Made by a program: the position numbers and the translations under genes
The notes under the pieces: model-generated
What the model was told of the DNA's origin: nothing
The model's database searches: none
The model's input: the letters and a program-made list of their open reading frames with translations, nothing else
Assembly (NCBI RefSeq): GCF_902652685.1
Contig: NZ_CACRUY010000009.1
Coordinates: forward strand, 62,001-126,000
DNA from: Mycobacterium sp. Marseille-P9652
GTDB lineage: Bacteria > Actinomycetota > Actinomycetes > Mycobacteriales > Mycobacteriaceae
DNA length: 64,000 bases
Direction: 5' to 3'
Shown here: piece after piece, positions 29,077-37,329 of the stretch
Position numbering within the stretch: the first letter of the stretch is position 1
Layout: every line of letters starts with the position of its first letter

Positions 29077-29739
29077 ATGCCACCCCGTGAGCCGATCACC
29101 GTCGCGCTGGTCGACGACTACGACGTGGTCGTCAAGGGCGTGGCCAACATGCTCGATCCCTACCGCGACCGGATAGTCGTCGCCGAGCTCGACTCCACCA
29201 TGCCCGTCGAGGACACCGTCGACATCGTCCTGTATGACTCGTTCGCCCAGCCGGAATCCGACCACGAGGAGATCGGCGTCCTGGTCGCCAATCCGCGGGC
29301 GCACCGAGTTGTGGTGTACACGTGGAACTTTCATCCCGACCTCGTGGATAGCGCCCGGCGGCAGGGCGCGCACGGCTACCTGTCCAAGACACTGCCGGCG
29401 CGCGAGCTGGTGGCGGCACTGGAGGCCGTGCATTCCGGTCAGGAGATCGTCAGCGACGTGCCGCCGCGTACCCGCAGCGCACCCGGTCTGGACTGGCCGG
29501 GCCGCGGCGAGGGGTTGAGCGACCGTGAGGCGGAAATCCTGGCGTTGATCACGCAGGGCAAGAGCAACGCCGACGTCGCCCGGCTGACCTACCTCAGCCC
29601 GAACACCGTGAAGTCTTACATCCGAACGATTTACCGCAAGCTCGGCGTTGGCAGCCGCACCCAGGCCGTGCTGTGGGGTGTCGATCATGGCTTCACGCCC
29701 GACCACCACCGCATCGAGCACTGGCGCGGCGGGCCGTAA
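29077..29739 (+). CDS. NarL/FixJ-type response regulator
   Basis: A 220-residue two-domain regulator. The receiver domain (1-120) has the acidic pair Asp13/Asp14, phosphoacceptor Asp54 (IVLYDSF), Thr82 and Lys104 (LSKT), so it looks phosphorylatable. The LuxR-type helix-turn-helix spans about 148-210 (LSDREAEILALITQGKSNADVARLTYLSPNTVKSYIRTIYRKLGV). No histidine kinase gene is adjacent, so it is an orphan here. It probably controls its own promoter region and the divergent small membrane protein. Confidence 0.92.
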   Translation: MPPREPITVALVDDYDVVVKGVANMLDPYRDRIVVAELDSTMPVEDTVDIVLYDSFAQPESDHEEIGVLVANPRAHRVVVYTWNFHPDLVDSARRQGAHGYLSKTLPARELVAALEAVHSGQEIVSDVPPRTRSAPGLDWPGRGEGLSDREAEILALITQGKSNADVARLTYLSPNTVKSYIRTIYRKLGVGSRTQAVLWGVDHGFTPDHHRIEHWRGGP

Positions 29740-30521
29740 CGCGGCCCTCATCGCGGGTTCCGTCGGCCGCTCGGGACGCCGCGTCACGACAGTCGGCGGC
29801 AGTGATCCTCGTCTCATTCGGCGACCGGGCCGAAAGAGGGGTCAGATCGGGGCGACGGGGGCCATAACGCCTGCTGAGCGCCCCTGGGGCTCCCGTTGAT
29901 TCGGTCAGATCGCCGCTTCCTCGCCGCCGAAGCCCACGAGGGGGTGATGCGGCGAGTGTCACGGCGCCGAGGCCGTCGTAATTGCGGCCGTCTCCGACTG
30001 TGGTGATCGACTCCGGCGCGCAAGCCTTCAACTCGGGCACGGTCCCGAACGGCTATAGCGAAGCCATTTCTCGGCCGCCGCGAAAAGCGCAACCCTTGGA
30101 GGTTCACCGGAATATCGGTGGCGGACAAAGATCGAGAAAGTTGGGATCGGCGATTTCGTTGCGGCGCTCACGGGCCGAAATGCCCGAGCATCCCCGAAAG
30201 CGCTGGGGCAGAACGTAATCCAGGCCCAGCGTGGTCGAGGTGCCCATGGGAGACGATCGCTTTCGCTCGAGAAGCGTGCGCGGTCTTGTCGGGGCGTATC
30301 CGCAATTCTGCACACGCCCATACTCAGTTTCTAGTGACCGCCCGATCCGAATGCGAACGGCGTTTTCACCGCCGTTGCCCGAGTGGGCGTTCGACCACTC
30401 GAAAAGGTCGTTGACGAGCCCTTTCTCGGTTCCCTCAAAGACGGGCCGCATTTGCGAGCGGGCGCATCAGGGCACTCCCCGGGCCCATCAATCTGCGGAA
30501 ACCGCAAGTCGGTTCGAGCGG

Positions 30522-30549
30522 TTGCAAACCGACCGGAGGTATGTAAAGT
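30522..30549 (+). promoter_or_regulatory. Candidate sigma-A-like promoter upstream of the PPE gene
   Basis: TTGCAA (30522-30527) and TAAAGT (30544-30549) are separated by 16 bases. It points at the small ORF at 30640 and the PPE gene. Confidence 0.3.
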
Positions 30550-30639
30550 TCGAGCGGACGGGTTTCGGGTACCCATCAGCGGGCGGGATTGCAGTGCAGC
30601 GAGATCGGCTCGCACGGGCCGGTTCTCTCGGGGGGATAG

Positions 30640-30930
30640 ATGTTTTTTGTGATGACACGCGCAGCCGTGTCCTCATCCGGGTCGGGGCGACCGCGCGGCA
30701 TCGGCTGCGCGGGCCACCGGGATGTTTCTGCGAAATGCCAACCGGCCGAGCGGTTTAACGCCGCCGCCGAGGCGGCGCACACGGCCGTGCGGTTCGCCGC
30801 GGCGACCGTTCCATTCCAGCGGTTGAGGACACATGCCGCCGGGGTCGATCGACGACTCGTCAGCTCGCGGGGAACCGGTGCGGGTTCCCGTGCGTGCGTC
30901 GAGCGCGCCGACTCCGTCATCACCCCCTAG
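30640..30930 (+). CDS. 96-residue ORF in the position of a PE partner
   Basis: The ORF starts MFFVMT after a GGGGGGA sequence and stops 14 bases before the PPE start. Length and placement resemble a PE gene upstream of its PPE partner, and a GIG triplet falls at about residues 20-22, where PE proteins have the (I/L)G turn. The rest does not look like a PE domain, with many Arg residues and cysteines. It could be a decayed PE gene or non-coding sequence. Confidence 0.2.
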   Translation: MFFVMTRAAVSSSGSGRPRGIGCAGHRDVSAKCQPAERFNAAAEAAHTAVRFAAATVPFQRLRTHAAGVDRRLVSSRGTGAGSRACVERADSVITP

Positions 30931-30944
30931 TCCGCGCATTCGCC

Positions 30945-32270
30945 ATGGATTACGGGGCTTTCCCGCCGGAGTTCAACTCCGGGCGGATGTACGCTGGGCC
31001 GGGTTCGGGCCCGATGTTGACCGCCGCGGCGGCCTGGGACGCGTTGGCGGCCGAATTGAGTTCTGCGGCTTCGGCTTACGGGTCGGCGATATCGTCGCTG
31101 ACCAGCGGGCCGTGGATCGGGCCGTCGGCGACGGCCATGGATGCCGCTGCCACGTCCTACGTGGAGTGGATGACCGCGACGGCAGCTCAGGCCGAACTGG
31201 CGGGCGCGCAGGCGCGGGCGGTGGCGGGCGCGTTCGACGCAGCGTTCGCAATGACGGTGCCGCCGCCGGTGATTGCCGCGAACCGCGCCCAGCTGATGGC
31301 GCTCATCGCCACCAACTTCCTCGGCATCAACACACCGGCGATAGCCGCGACGGAAGCAGAATACGCCGAGATGTGGGCGCAGGATGCGACGGCGATGTAC
31401 AGCTATGCCGGGAACTCGGCGGCGCTGACCTCGAGCGTCACACCGTTCACCGCGGCGCCGCAGACGACCAGCGCCGGCGGGCTCTCCGCGCAGACGGCGG
31501 CCGGCGCTCAGTCGGCCGGCACGTCGATCGGTGGTGCGCAGTCGACGTTGTCCGAACTGGTCTCGTCGATACCCGAGACGCTGCAGGGCCTCGCCTCACC
31601 CAATGCGTCCGCCGCGGGCGGGGGACTCCTGGGCAATCTGTCCAGCGACAGCCTGACGACGATGCTCCTGGGCCAAAACGGTGACAACGCATCGCTGTTC
31701 GCGATGTTCATGGCCACCAACGCCTTGGCCCCGCTGTTCAACCCGAGCACCTTCCTGGGCTTCGCTCCGCAGACGGCGGCCGCAGCGGTGGCCGACGGGG
31801 CCGAGGCCGCGGCGGCCGACGGTGCGGCGGCCGCCGACGGAATCGGCGCCCTCACCGGCCTGAGCGGAATGGAGGGCCTGGGTCAGGCAGCCGCCGTCGG
31901 CGGCCTGTCGGTCCCGGCGAGTTGGGGGTGGGCGGCGGCCGGGTCGCCCGCGATGCTGACCGGTTTCCCGGCCATGATGCCGATCGCGTCGGTCGACCCG
32001 AATATCGGTGGCGGCCTGGGTCTGCCCATGATGCTGGGCGGCCCGTCAACGGGGGCCGCAGCCGGAGCGGGCGGTAAGGCGGGCAAGTACGGGCTGCCGC
32101 TCGCCGCCGTCATGACCCGTCCGCCGGCGGCGGGATACGGGCCCGCGGCAACCGGTCCCGCCGCCGCGGCCTACCCGGTCCCGGCCGGCTTCCCGACGAA
32201 TGGCCACGCGCCGCCGGGATACCAGCCCGCGATCGTGTACCTGCCGTCGAACGGAAACGCGTCAGCCTAG
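30945..32270 (+). CDS. PPE family protein, PPE-SVP subgroup
   Basis: A 441-residue protein with the PPE domain in the first 180 residues ([29 protein letters not shown] WxG turn) and the GGLSVPASW motif around residues 319-327 that defines the SVP subgroup. The remainder is Ala/Gly-rich. PPE proteins are secreted by type VII systems, usually as heterodimers with a PE protein; no good PE gene adjoins it. It precedes the polysaccharide operon by 80 bases on the same strand, so read-through is possible. Confidence 0.93.
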   Translation: MDYGAFPPEFNSGRMYAGPGSGPMLTAAAAWDALAAELSSAASAYGSAISSLTSGPWIGPSATAMDAAATSYVEWMTATAAQAELAGAQARAVAGAFDAAFAMTVPPPVIAANRAQLMALIATNFLGINTPAIAATEAEYAEMWAQDATAMYSYAGNSAALTSSVTPFTAAPQTTSAGGLSAQTAAGAQSAGTSIGGAQSTLSELVSSIPETLQGLASPNASAAGGGLLGNLSSDSLTTMLLGQNGDNASLFAMFMATNALAPLFNPSTFLGFAPQTAAAAVADGAEAAAADGAAAADGIGALTGLSGMEGLGQAAAVGGLSVPASWGWAAAGSPAMLTGFPAMMPIASVDPNIGGGLGLPMMLGGPSTGAAAGAGGKAGKYGLPLAAVMTRPPAAGYGPAATGPAAAAYPVPAGFPTNGHAPPGYQPAIVYLPSNGNASA

Positions 32271-32350
32271 GCGTGACAACGGGAGCCGGCCGTCCCGATC
32301 GGACGGCAGCTCAACAGGTTTTTCGAATTGCACCAGGGGGAGGGCTTTCC

Positions 32351-32446
32351 ATGACCGCAATCAGCGGCTCGTTACCACAAGCAACGACGGCGTGCCGTCC
32401 ATCGACTTCCGCCGCGGTCGGGTCTCACCGTGGAGGGCACCGGTGA
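32351..32446 (+). CDS. Leader ORF 1 of the polysaccharide operon
   Basis: A 31-codon ORF with a very strong ribosome binding site (GGGGGAGGG, 6 bases before the ATG). Its TGA overlaps the GTG of the next mini-ORF as GTGA (32443-32446). The peptide is Ser/Thr/Ala-rich with no known domain. The strong binding site supports real translation, but no homologue is recognised. Confidence 0.45.
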   Translation: MTAISGSLPQATTACRPSTSAAVGSHRGGHR

Positions 32447-32493
32447 TGACCGTGGCGGCTGCGGATCCAACTCGGGTCGGTCGGGCACCATGA
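32443..32493 (+). CDS. Leader ORF 2 of the polysaccharide operon
   Basis: A 16-codon ORF (GTG ATG ACC...) that begins inside the stop of leader ORF 1 and ends with TGA at 32491-32493, overlapping the ATG of the priming transferase as ATGA. It would hand ribosomes from leader ORF 1 to the first enzyme gene. Evidence is the double overlap. Confidence 0.4.
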   Translation: MMTVAAADPTRVGRAP

Positions 32494-33998
32494 CGCGGCC
32501 CGAAGCCCTCGATGTGCCGGAGGCCGGACTGAGTACGGTCCTGAATCCTCGCGGGGTCGCTGGCGGTTCCCGCGGTCGAACGTGGAATGGGCGCCTGCAA
32601 GTCGTCGACACGGCGGCAACGGACGCTCCCGCGGCGCACCGGGATCGCGACCTTCGGCGGGGCGTATGGCTACTCAGCCGTGTCCGGGCATGGATGTGCG
32701 TGCCGCCCATGGATTTCGCGATGATGGCTCTCCCAATCGTGTGGCGGCCGTACCAGATTCATGCGGTGTTGGTGATGGCCGTCTTGGGCCTGTTTCTGCT
32801 CTCGGGCGGCGGCAGGTATCGCGCGCGGCTGCACCTGAGCGTCCTCGACGAACTGCCCACCATCGTGGCGCGATTGCTGACCGCCGCGGCTGCCGTCGCC
32901 CTCATCATCGCCCTGCTTCACCAGAAGGAGGCCGTGCTGATGTTCCTCGACACGGCCTGCCTGGCAATCCTGCTTGTGGTGGGCGGACGGGTCATCACCA
33001 CGCAGTTGATCGCGCTGGGCCGACGTTCGGGAATCACCAGGCACCACACCGTCTGCATCGGTGGTGGCCCGCTGGCGGCCGAACTGGCCAAGATCCTCGG
33101 CGAGCATCGCGAATACGGCCTGGCGGTACACGGTTTCGTCGACGACGGCGACGACCACCATGCCCAGGCGGAGGTGCCGCGCCTCGGCACGCTGCGCGAA
33201 CTCGACGCGGCGGTCAAGGCGACGTCCGCCGACGTGCTGCTGATCGCCGACGGCAACTTCCAGGAACGCGTGCTCCTTGATGCCGTGCGCACGCCCGCGT
33301 GTCACCGGACCGACCTGCTGATCGTCCCGCGCATGCATCACTTCCACACGCAGACCGGAATGGCGGACCACATCGGCTCCATTCCGGTGATGCGGATCCG
33401 CACGCCCAACCTGCGCGGGCCGTCGCGGCTGATCAAGCGAATGTTCGACATCGTCATCGCGCTGACGGCCGCGGTGCTGGCGGGGCCGTTGATGGTGGTG
33501 GCGGCGGTCGCGGTGCGCATCGAAGGCGGCCCCGGGATCCTGTTCCGGCAGACCAGGATCGGACGAAACGCGAAGCGCTTCGAAGTGCTCAAATTCCGCA
33601 CGATGAAGCCGGCCGACAAGGCGGAGTCGGACACGACCTGGTCGGTGGCCACCGATCCCCGCGTGGGCCCGGTCGGCCGGTTCCTCCGCCGCACCTCGAT
33701 CGACGAGCTGCCTCAGCTGTGGAACATCATCCGGGGAGACATGACGCTGGTCGGTCCGCGTCCCGAGCGACCGCACTTCGTCGAGCAATTCTCCGCGCAG
33801 TTCGACCGGTACGCCCACCGGCACCGGGTCCAGGCCGGGCTCACCGGCCTCGCACAGGTCAGCGGGCTGCGGGGGAACACCTCGATCGCCGACCGGGCCC
33901 GATACGACAACTTCTACATCGAGAACTGGTCCCTGTGGCTGGACATGAAGATCGTCCTGCGGACCTTCACCGAGGTCGTCTTCCGCGGGGGCCGGTGA
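32490..33998 (+). CDS. Priming polyprenyl-phosphate sugar phosphotransferase (WcaJ/WbaP type)
   Basis: Starts a polysaccharide repeat unit by moving a sugar-1-phosphate from a nucleotide sugar to a polyprenyl phosphate at the inner membrane. The 502-residue protein has N-terminal membrane helices (about residues 70-175), a central Rossmann-like domain (CIGGGPLAAELAKIL) and the C-terminal catalytic domain. That domain shows KRMFDIVIAL (316-325), FRTMKPAD, DELPQLWNIIRGDMTLVGPRPE (Asp405-Glu406) and a final LTGLAQVSG. The choice of first sugar (glucose, galactose or other) cannot be read from sequence. It is the first enzyme gene of the operon. Confidence 0.92.
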   Translation: MTRPEALDVPEAGLSTVLNPRGVAGGSRGRTWNGRLQVVDTAATDAPAAHRDRDLRRGVWLLSRVRAWMCVPPMDFAMMALPIVWRPYQIHAVLVMAVLGLFLLSGGGRYRARLHLSVLDELPTIVARLLTAAAAVALIIALLHQKEAVLMFLDTACLAILLVVGGRVITTQLIALGRRSGITRHHTVCIGGGPLAAELAKILGEHREYGLAVHGFVDDGDDHHAQAEVPRLGTLRELDAAVKATSADVLLIADGNFQERVLLDAVRTPACHRTDLLIVPRMHHFHTQTGMADHIGSIPVMRIRTPNLRGPSRLIKRMFDIVIALTAAVLAGPLMVVAAVAVRIEGGPGILFRQTRIGRNAKRFEVLKFRTMKPADKAESDTTWSVATDPRVGPVGRFLRRTSIDELPQLWNIIRGDMTLVGPRPERPHFVEQFSAQFDRYAHRHRVQAGLTGLAQVSGLRGNTSIADRARYDNFYIENWSLWLDMKIVLRTFTEVVFRGGR

Positions 33999-34010
33999 TG
34001 GGAGGCGAGG

Positions 34011-35024
34011 ATGCGCGAAACCGATCGACGCCGAAAGGGGCGGATGGCCGTGGTTGATACGCAACCGATTCCGCGAGACGCGCGGGTGTATGTCGCCGGA
34101 CATAAGGGACTTGCCGGATCGGCAATCTGGCGCGCCATGCGTGATGCCGGCTTTCGCAACATGTTCGGTGTGTCGTCGCGTGAGGTGGATCTGCGGGAGC
34201 GAGACGCCGCCTTCTCCTACGTGCGGTCGGTGCGTCCGGACGTCGTCGTCGTGGCGGCGGCGCGCGTCGGCGGGATCGTCGCCAACAGCGCGCGCCCCGT
34301 CGACTTCCTGTCCGACAACCTGCGGATCCAGGTCAATGTCTTGGACGCCGCGCTGGCCGCGGGCGTCGGCCGGCTGCTGTTCCTCGGCTCGTCGTGCATC
34401 TACCCCAAACACGCCGAGCAACCGATCAAGGAATCCAGCCTGATGACCGGCGATTTGGAGCCGACCAACGACGCGTACGCGGTGGCGAAGATCGCCGGGC
34501 TGACGCAGGTCGCCGCGGTTCGCCGTCAGTACGGCATGGCGTGGATCTCGGCGATGCCGACGAATCTCTATGGGCCCGGGGACAACTTCGACCGCGAGGG
34601 CTCGCACGTCTTGCCGGGGTTGATCCGCCGCTTCCACGAGGCCGCGCAAGAAGGACGCGACGAAGTCGAGCTGTGGGGGAGCGGAACGCCGCGCCGCGAG
34701 TTCCTGCATTCCGACGACCTGGGCCGGGCCGTTGTGTGCCTGTTGGACTCCTATGACGCGCCCGAGATCATCAATGTCGGCTCGGGACAGGACATCAGCA
34801 TCCGCGAGCTGGCCGAACTGGTCGCCGAGGTCGTCGGGTTCGGGGGCCGGATCGTCCAGGACCGAACCCGCCCGGACGGAACCCCGCGGAAGTTGCTCGA
34901 CGTGTCACGGATCAGCGATCTGGGCTGGCGGCCGACCATCGGCCTGCGATCGGGCCTGGAGAGCACCTACCGCTGGTTCCTCGAGCATCACGAGGGCGCC
35001 CGGCTCGAGGCGGTGCGTCGATGA
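34011..35024 (+). CDS. fcl: GDP-L-fucose synthase
   Basis: An epimerase/reductase that converts GDP-4-keto-6-deoxymannose to GDP-L-fucose. NADP binds at [22 protein letters not shown] carries the catalytic Ser/Cys region and Tyr156-x3-Lys160 lies in YAVAK. It resembles M. tuberculosis EpiA. GGAGG lies 5 bases before the ATG at 34011; a second in-frame ATG at 34044 also has AAGGGG and is possible. It works with gmd, encoded next, although the order fcl-gmd is reversed compared with gmdA-epiA in M. tuberculosis. GDP-mannose must come from genes outside the window. Confidence 0.93.
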   Translation: MRETDRRRKGRMAVVDTQPIPRDARVYVAGHKGLAGSAIWRAMRDAGFRNMFGVSSREVDLRERDAAFSYVRSVRPDVVVVAAARVGGIVANSARPVDFLSDNLRIQVNVLDAALAAGVGRLLFLGSSCIYPKHAEQPIKESSLMTGDLEPTNDAYAVAKIAGLTQVAAVRRQYGMAWISAMPTNLYGPGDNFDREGSHVLPGLIRRFHEAAQEGRDEVELWGSGTPRREFLHSDDLGRAVVCLLDSYDAPEIINVGSGQDISIRELAELVAEVVGFGGRIVQDRTRPDGTPRKLLDVSRISDLGWRPTIGLRSGLESTYRWFLEHHEGARLEAVRR

Positions 35025-35113
35025 GCGTCGTGACGATCGCCGGACGACCCGAAAAACGCTGTGCAACAACGATCGGCCGAGCTGCGGCCCAGGAGCCGGG
35101 GAGGCGCGCATGA
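35021..35113 (+). CDS. Bridge ORF between fcl and gmd
   Basis: A 30-codon ORF. Its ATG overlaps the fcl stop (ATGA at 35021-35024) and its TGA overlaps the gmd start (ATGA at 35110-35113), so it exactly bridges an 85-base gap. The peptide is basic (ends EPGRRA) without a known domain. The GGGGAGG near 35097 could also recruit ribosomes directly to gmd. It may be a functional micro-protein or only a ribosome relay. Confidence 0.45.
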   Translation: MSVVTIAGRPEKRCATTIGRAAAQEPGRRA

Positions 35114-36216
35114 AGAAGGCTCTGATCACCGGAATCACTGGTCAAGACGGCTCTTATCTGGCGGAGCTACTGCTCGAGAAGGGCTACGAGGTCCACGGTG
35201 TGATCCGGCGAGCCTCCACGTTCACCACGTCGCGGATCGAGCATCTCTACACCGATCCGCACGAGGACGGGGCGCGCCTCTTCCTGCACTACGGAGACCT
35301 GACCGACGGCTCACGGCTCGTCACGCTCCTCGAGAAGGTCCGTCCCGACGAGGTGTATCACCTTGCGGCGCAGTCGCATGTGCGGGTGAGCTTCGACGAG
35401 CCGGAGTTCACTGGCGACACGACGGGTGTCGGCACCACTCGGCTGCTGGAGGCGATCCGCATGATCGGGCTGGACTGTCGCTTCTATCAGGCCTCGAGCT
35501 CGGAGATGTTCGGCGCGACGCCACCGCCGCAGAACGAGCTGAGCCCGTTCCATCCCCGCAGTCCGTACGGCGTCGCCAAGGTGTACGGCTACTGGATGGC
35601 CCGCAACTACCGCGAGGCGTACGGCATGTACGCGGTCAACGGGATTCTTTTCAATCACGAATCACCGCGCAGGGGAGAGACTTTCGTCACTCGCAAGATC
35701 ACGCGTGCCGTCGGGCGCATCAAGGCGGGCCTCGACAGGGAGCTGTACCTGGGCAACCTGGATGCGGCTCGGGACTGGGGCTATGCCAAGGACTACGTCG
35801 ACGGCATGTGGAGGATGTTGCAGGCACCGGAGCCCGATGACTATGTGCTCGCGACCGGGACGTCGTACACGGTGCGCGATTTCGTCAGGGTCGCGTTCGA
35901 GCATGCGGGGCTCGACTGGGAGAAGTACGTCAAGTTCGACCAGCGCTACGTGCGGCCCGCCGAAGTGGACTCCCTCGTCGGTGACGCCTCCAAGGCGGAG
36001 GCGCTGCTCGGCTGGAAGCCGCAGGTCTACATGCACGACCTGGCCCGGCTCATGGTGGACGCCGACTGCCGGGCCGCCCACGCCCAGGCCGCGCGCGATG
36101 AGACCGATCGGCAGCCGCAGAGAGCTGACGGCGGGGCGGTGACGGCCCTGCGTTCCCACCGGCGCTGGGAGCCGCAACCACGGCTGGAGGAAAAGAATGC
36201 CCTCGGCGCTTCGTAA
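35110..36216 (+). CDS. gmd: GDP-mannose 4,6-dehydratase
   Basis: Makes GDP-4-keto-6-deoxy-D-mannose from GDP-mannose, the precursor of GDP-L-fucose and GDP-rhamnose-type sugars. The NADP fingerprint is [20 protein letters not shown]; the catalytic Tyr153-x3-Lys157 is in [12 protein letters not shown], with ASSSEMFG as the third catalytic block and [16 protein letters not shown] conserved. The protein is 368 residues, with a charged C-terminal tail of about 40 residues beyond the usual end. It acts with the fcl product. Confidence 0.95.
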   Translation: MKKALITGITGQDGSYLAELLLEKGYEVHGVIRRASTFTTSRIEHLYTDPHEDGARLFLHYGDLTDGSRLVTLLEKVRPDEVYHLAAQSHVRVSFDEPEFTGDTTGVGTTRLLEAIRMIGLDCRFYQASSSEMFGATPPPQNELSPFHPRSPYGVAKVYGYWMARNYREAYGMYAVNGILFNHESPRRGETFVTRKITRAVGRIKAGLDRELYLGNLDAARDWGYAKDYVDGMWRMLQAPEPDDYVLATGTSYTVRDFVRVAFEHAGLDWEKYVKFDQRYVRPAEVDSLVGDASKAEALLGWKPQVYMHDLARLMVDADCRAAHAQAARDETDRQPQRADGGAVTALRSHRRWEPQPRLEEKNALGAS

Positions 36217-36250
36217 CCATCCACGTGACGGGGAACGGCGGAATCCATGA
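36197..36250 (+). CDS. Bridge ORF between gmd and the first Wzz gene
   Basis: A 17-codon ORF overlapping the 3' end of gmd out of frame. GGAGG (36186-36190) lies 6 bases before its ATG, an excellent ribosome binding site, and its TGA overlaps the ATG of the next gene as ATGA (36247-36250). Peptide [17 protein letters not shown] has no known domain. Confidence 0.45.
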   Translation: MPSALRNHPRDGERRNP

Positions 36251-37329
36251 ATCCCGAGGAAGCCGAAGAATTCACCAAGGGGCTCGATCAGATCGTCTCG
36301 GGCGTCTGGCGTCAGGTGGACGAGGGCGCGCGACTGGGTGTGCCCCAAGCGCTTGGCCTTTCCACCAGCGAATGGGCCCAGACGCGGCTCGGCAAGTCCC
36401 CCGCCGCCGACGCCCAGGCGCCTCCGCAAGCGGCCGAAGATGCGGCGCCCCTTCACGCAGAGGAGGGGGGCCGGCATCAACTCGTGACGGACGGCGCGTC
36501 CGCCTCCCGCGGCGAACTGCAACTTCGCCAGGGGACCGCCCGACGAAATGTCCGACGCGGACCCAAGATTTGGCTGGTCGTTCCCTTCTGCGGCGCCATC
36601 GGGCTGCTCGGGGGCCTGGCGGCGACGGCCGCGACGACGCCGACCTACGAGGCGGAGTCGGCTGCCTTCGTCAGCATGACGGCCCTCCCGGTCGACGATC
36701 CGAACAGCAATGACCCGTTCGGGAGCTCGCAGTTCGCGTTGCAGCGCGTGCAAAGTTATGCGCAGCTCGCGACGTCGCCGCAGGTAATCCAGGGAGCGAT
36801 GCGCGACCTTCACCTCGGTGACGGCGCCGCCCCGGACGTGAAGGTGACCACCACCGGCGGCGTGATGCTCTGGGTCACCGCTACGGATCGCGACCCGCAC
36901 ACCGCGGCGCGGATGGCCGACGCCGTCATGGCGAACCTGGTGCGCTCGGTAGCCACGCTGGAGGCGGGCGGCGGCCCGCATTCACCGATTCAGCTGGTGC
37001 CGGTGCAGCCGGCGATCGTTCCGGACGCACCGGAAGGCAACGGCGCCCTGGTCAAGACGTTGATCGGGCTGCTCGGCGGAGTGGGCCTGGGCGGGGCCGC
37101 CTACTACGTCATCCGGTCGCGCTACGGCGGCAGACACCAGAAGGGCGCGGCCAGAGGGTATCGGAGGCCACCCGTCCGGCCCTCCCGGCCACGTCCACGC
37201 CAGGAATTGGCACCCTCCTTCGAGCCGCCGGCCCGCCCGGAAGCGAAGCCGGAGCGCCGCGTCGACGGCGACGTCATGGTGCTCCGCATCGGCGATGGAC
37301 GTGAGTTCCCCCGGCGGCCGGGCCAATGA
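36247..37329 (+). CDS. Wzz/YveK-like chain-length regulator with cytosolic N-terminal extension
   Basis: A 360-residue two-helix membrane protein of the polysaccharide copolymerase type. Helices are at about 108-130 and 266-290; the periplasmic part between has the Wzz features SAAFVSM, QRVQSYAQLATSPQVI and VTATDRDPHTAARMADAV. Unlike typical YveK proteins it has about 105 cytosolic residues before the first helix, with an amphipathic KGLDQIVSGVWRQVDEGARL region and then low complexity, and about 70 Arg/Pro-rich residues after the second. No Walker motif for a tyrosine kinase is present. It couples to the flippase gene by ATGA. Confidence 0.82.
   Translation: MNPEEAEEFTKGLDQIVSGVWRQVDEGARLGVPQALGLSTSEWAQTRLGKSPAADAQAPPQAAEDAAPLHAEEGGRHQLVTDGASASRGELQLRQGTARRNVRRGPKIWLVVPFCGAIGLLGGLAATAATTPTYEAESAAFVSMTALPVDDPNSNDPFGSSQFALQRVQSYAQLATSPQVIQGAMRDLHLGDGAAPDVKVTTTGGVMLWVTATDRDPHTAARMADAVMANLVRSVATLEAGGGPHSPIQLVPVQPAIVPDAPEGNGALVKTLIGLLGGVGLGGAAYYVIRSRYGGRHQKGAARGYRRPPVRPSRPRPRQELAPSFEPPARPEAKPERRVDGDVMVLRIGDGREFPRRPGQ

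Larger units (their letters stand above)
29740..30944. other. 1.2-kb stretch without a convincing gene
   Basis: Several short open frames exist on both strands but none has codon bias, a recognisable domain or a clear start that fits its neighbours. Base composition is less GC-rich than the genes around it. It may be a long PPE promoter region or decayed sequence. The only item with some support is the ORF at 30640-30930. Confidence 0.6.

Noticed and set aside
30105-30125. GAATATCGGTGGCGG also found inside the PPE gene near 32000, as evidence of a PPE remnant
   Set aside because: Only 15 bases match, and flanks do not align in either direction.
30833-31684. Open frame overlapping the PPE gene in another frame
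   Set aside because: Arg/Gly/Ala-rich shadow with no domain; the PPE frame has the PPE and SVP motifs.
33998-34057. Mini-ORF starting at the priming transferase stop (TGATG) as another bridge to fcl
   Set aside because: Its stop does not meet any in-frame fcl start, and fcl has its own GGAGG at 34001.
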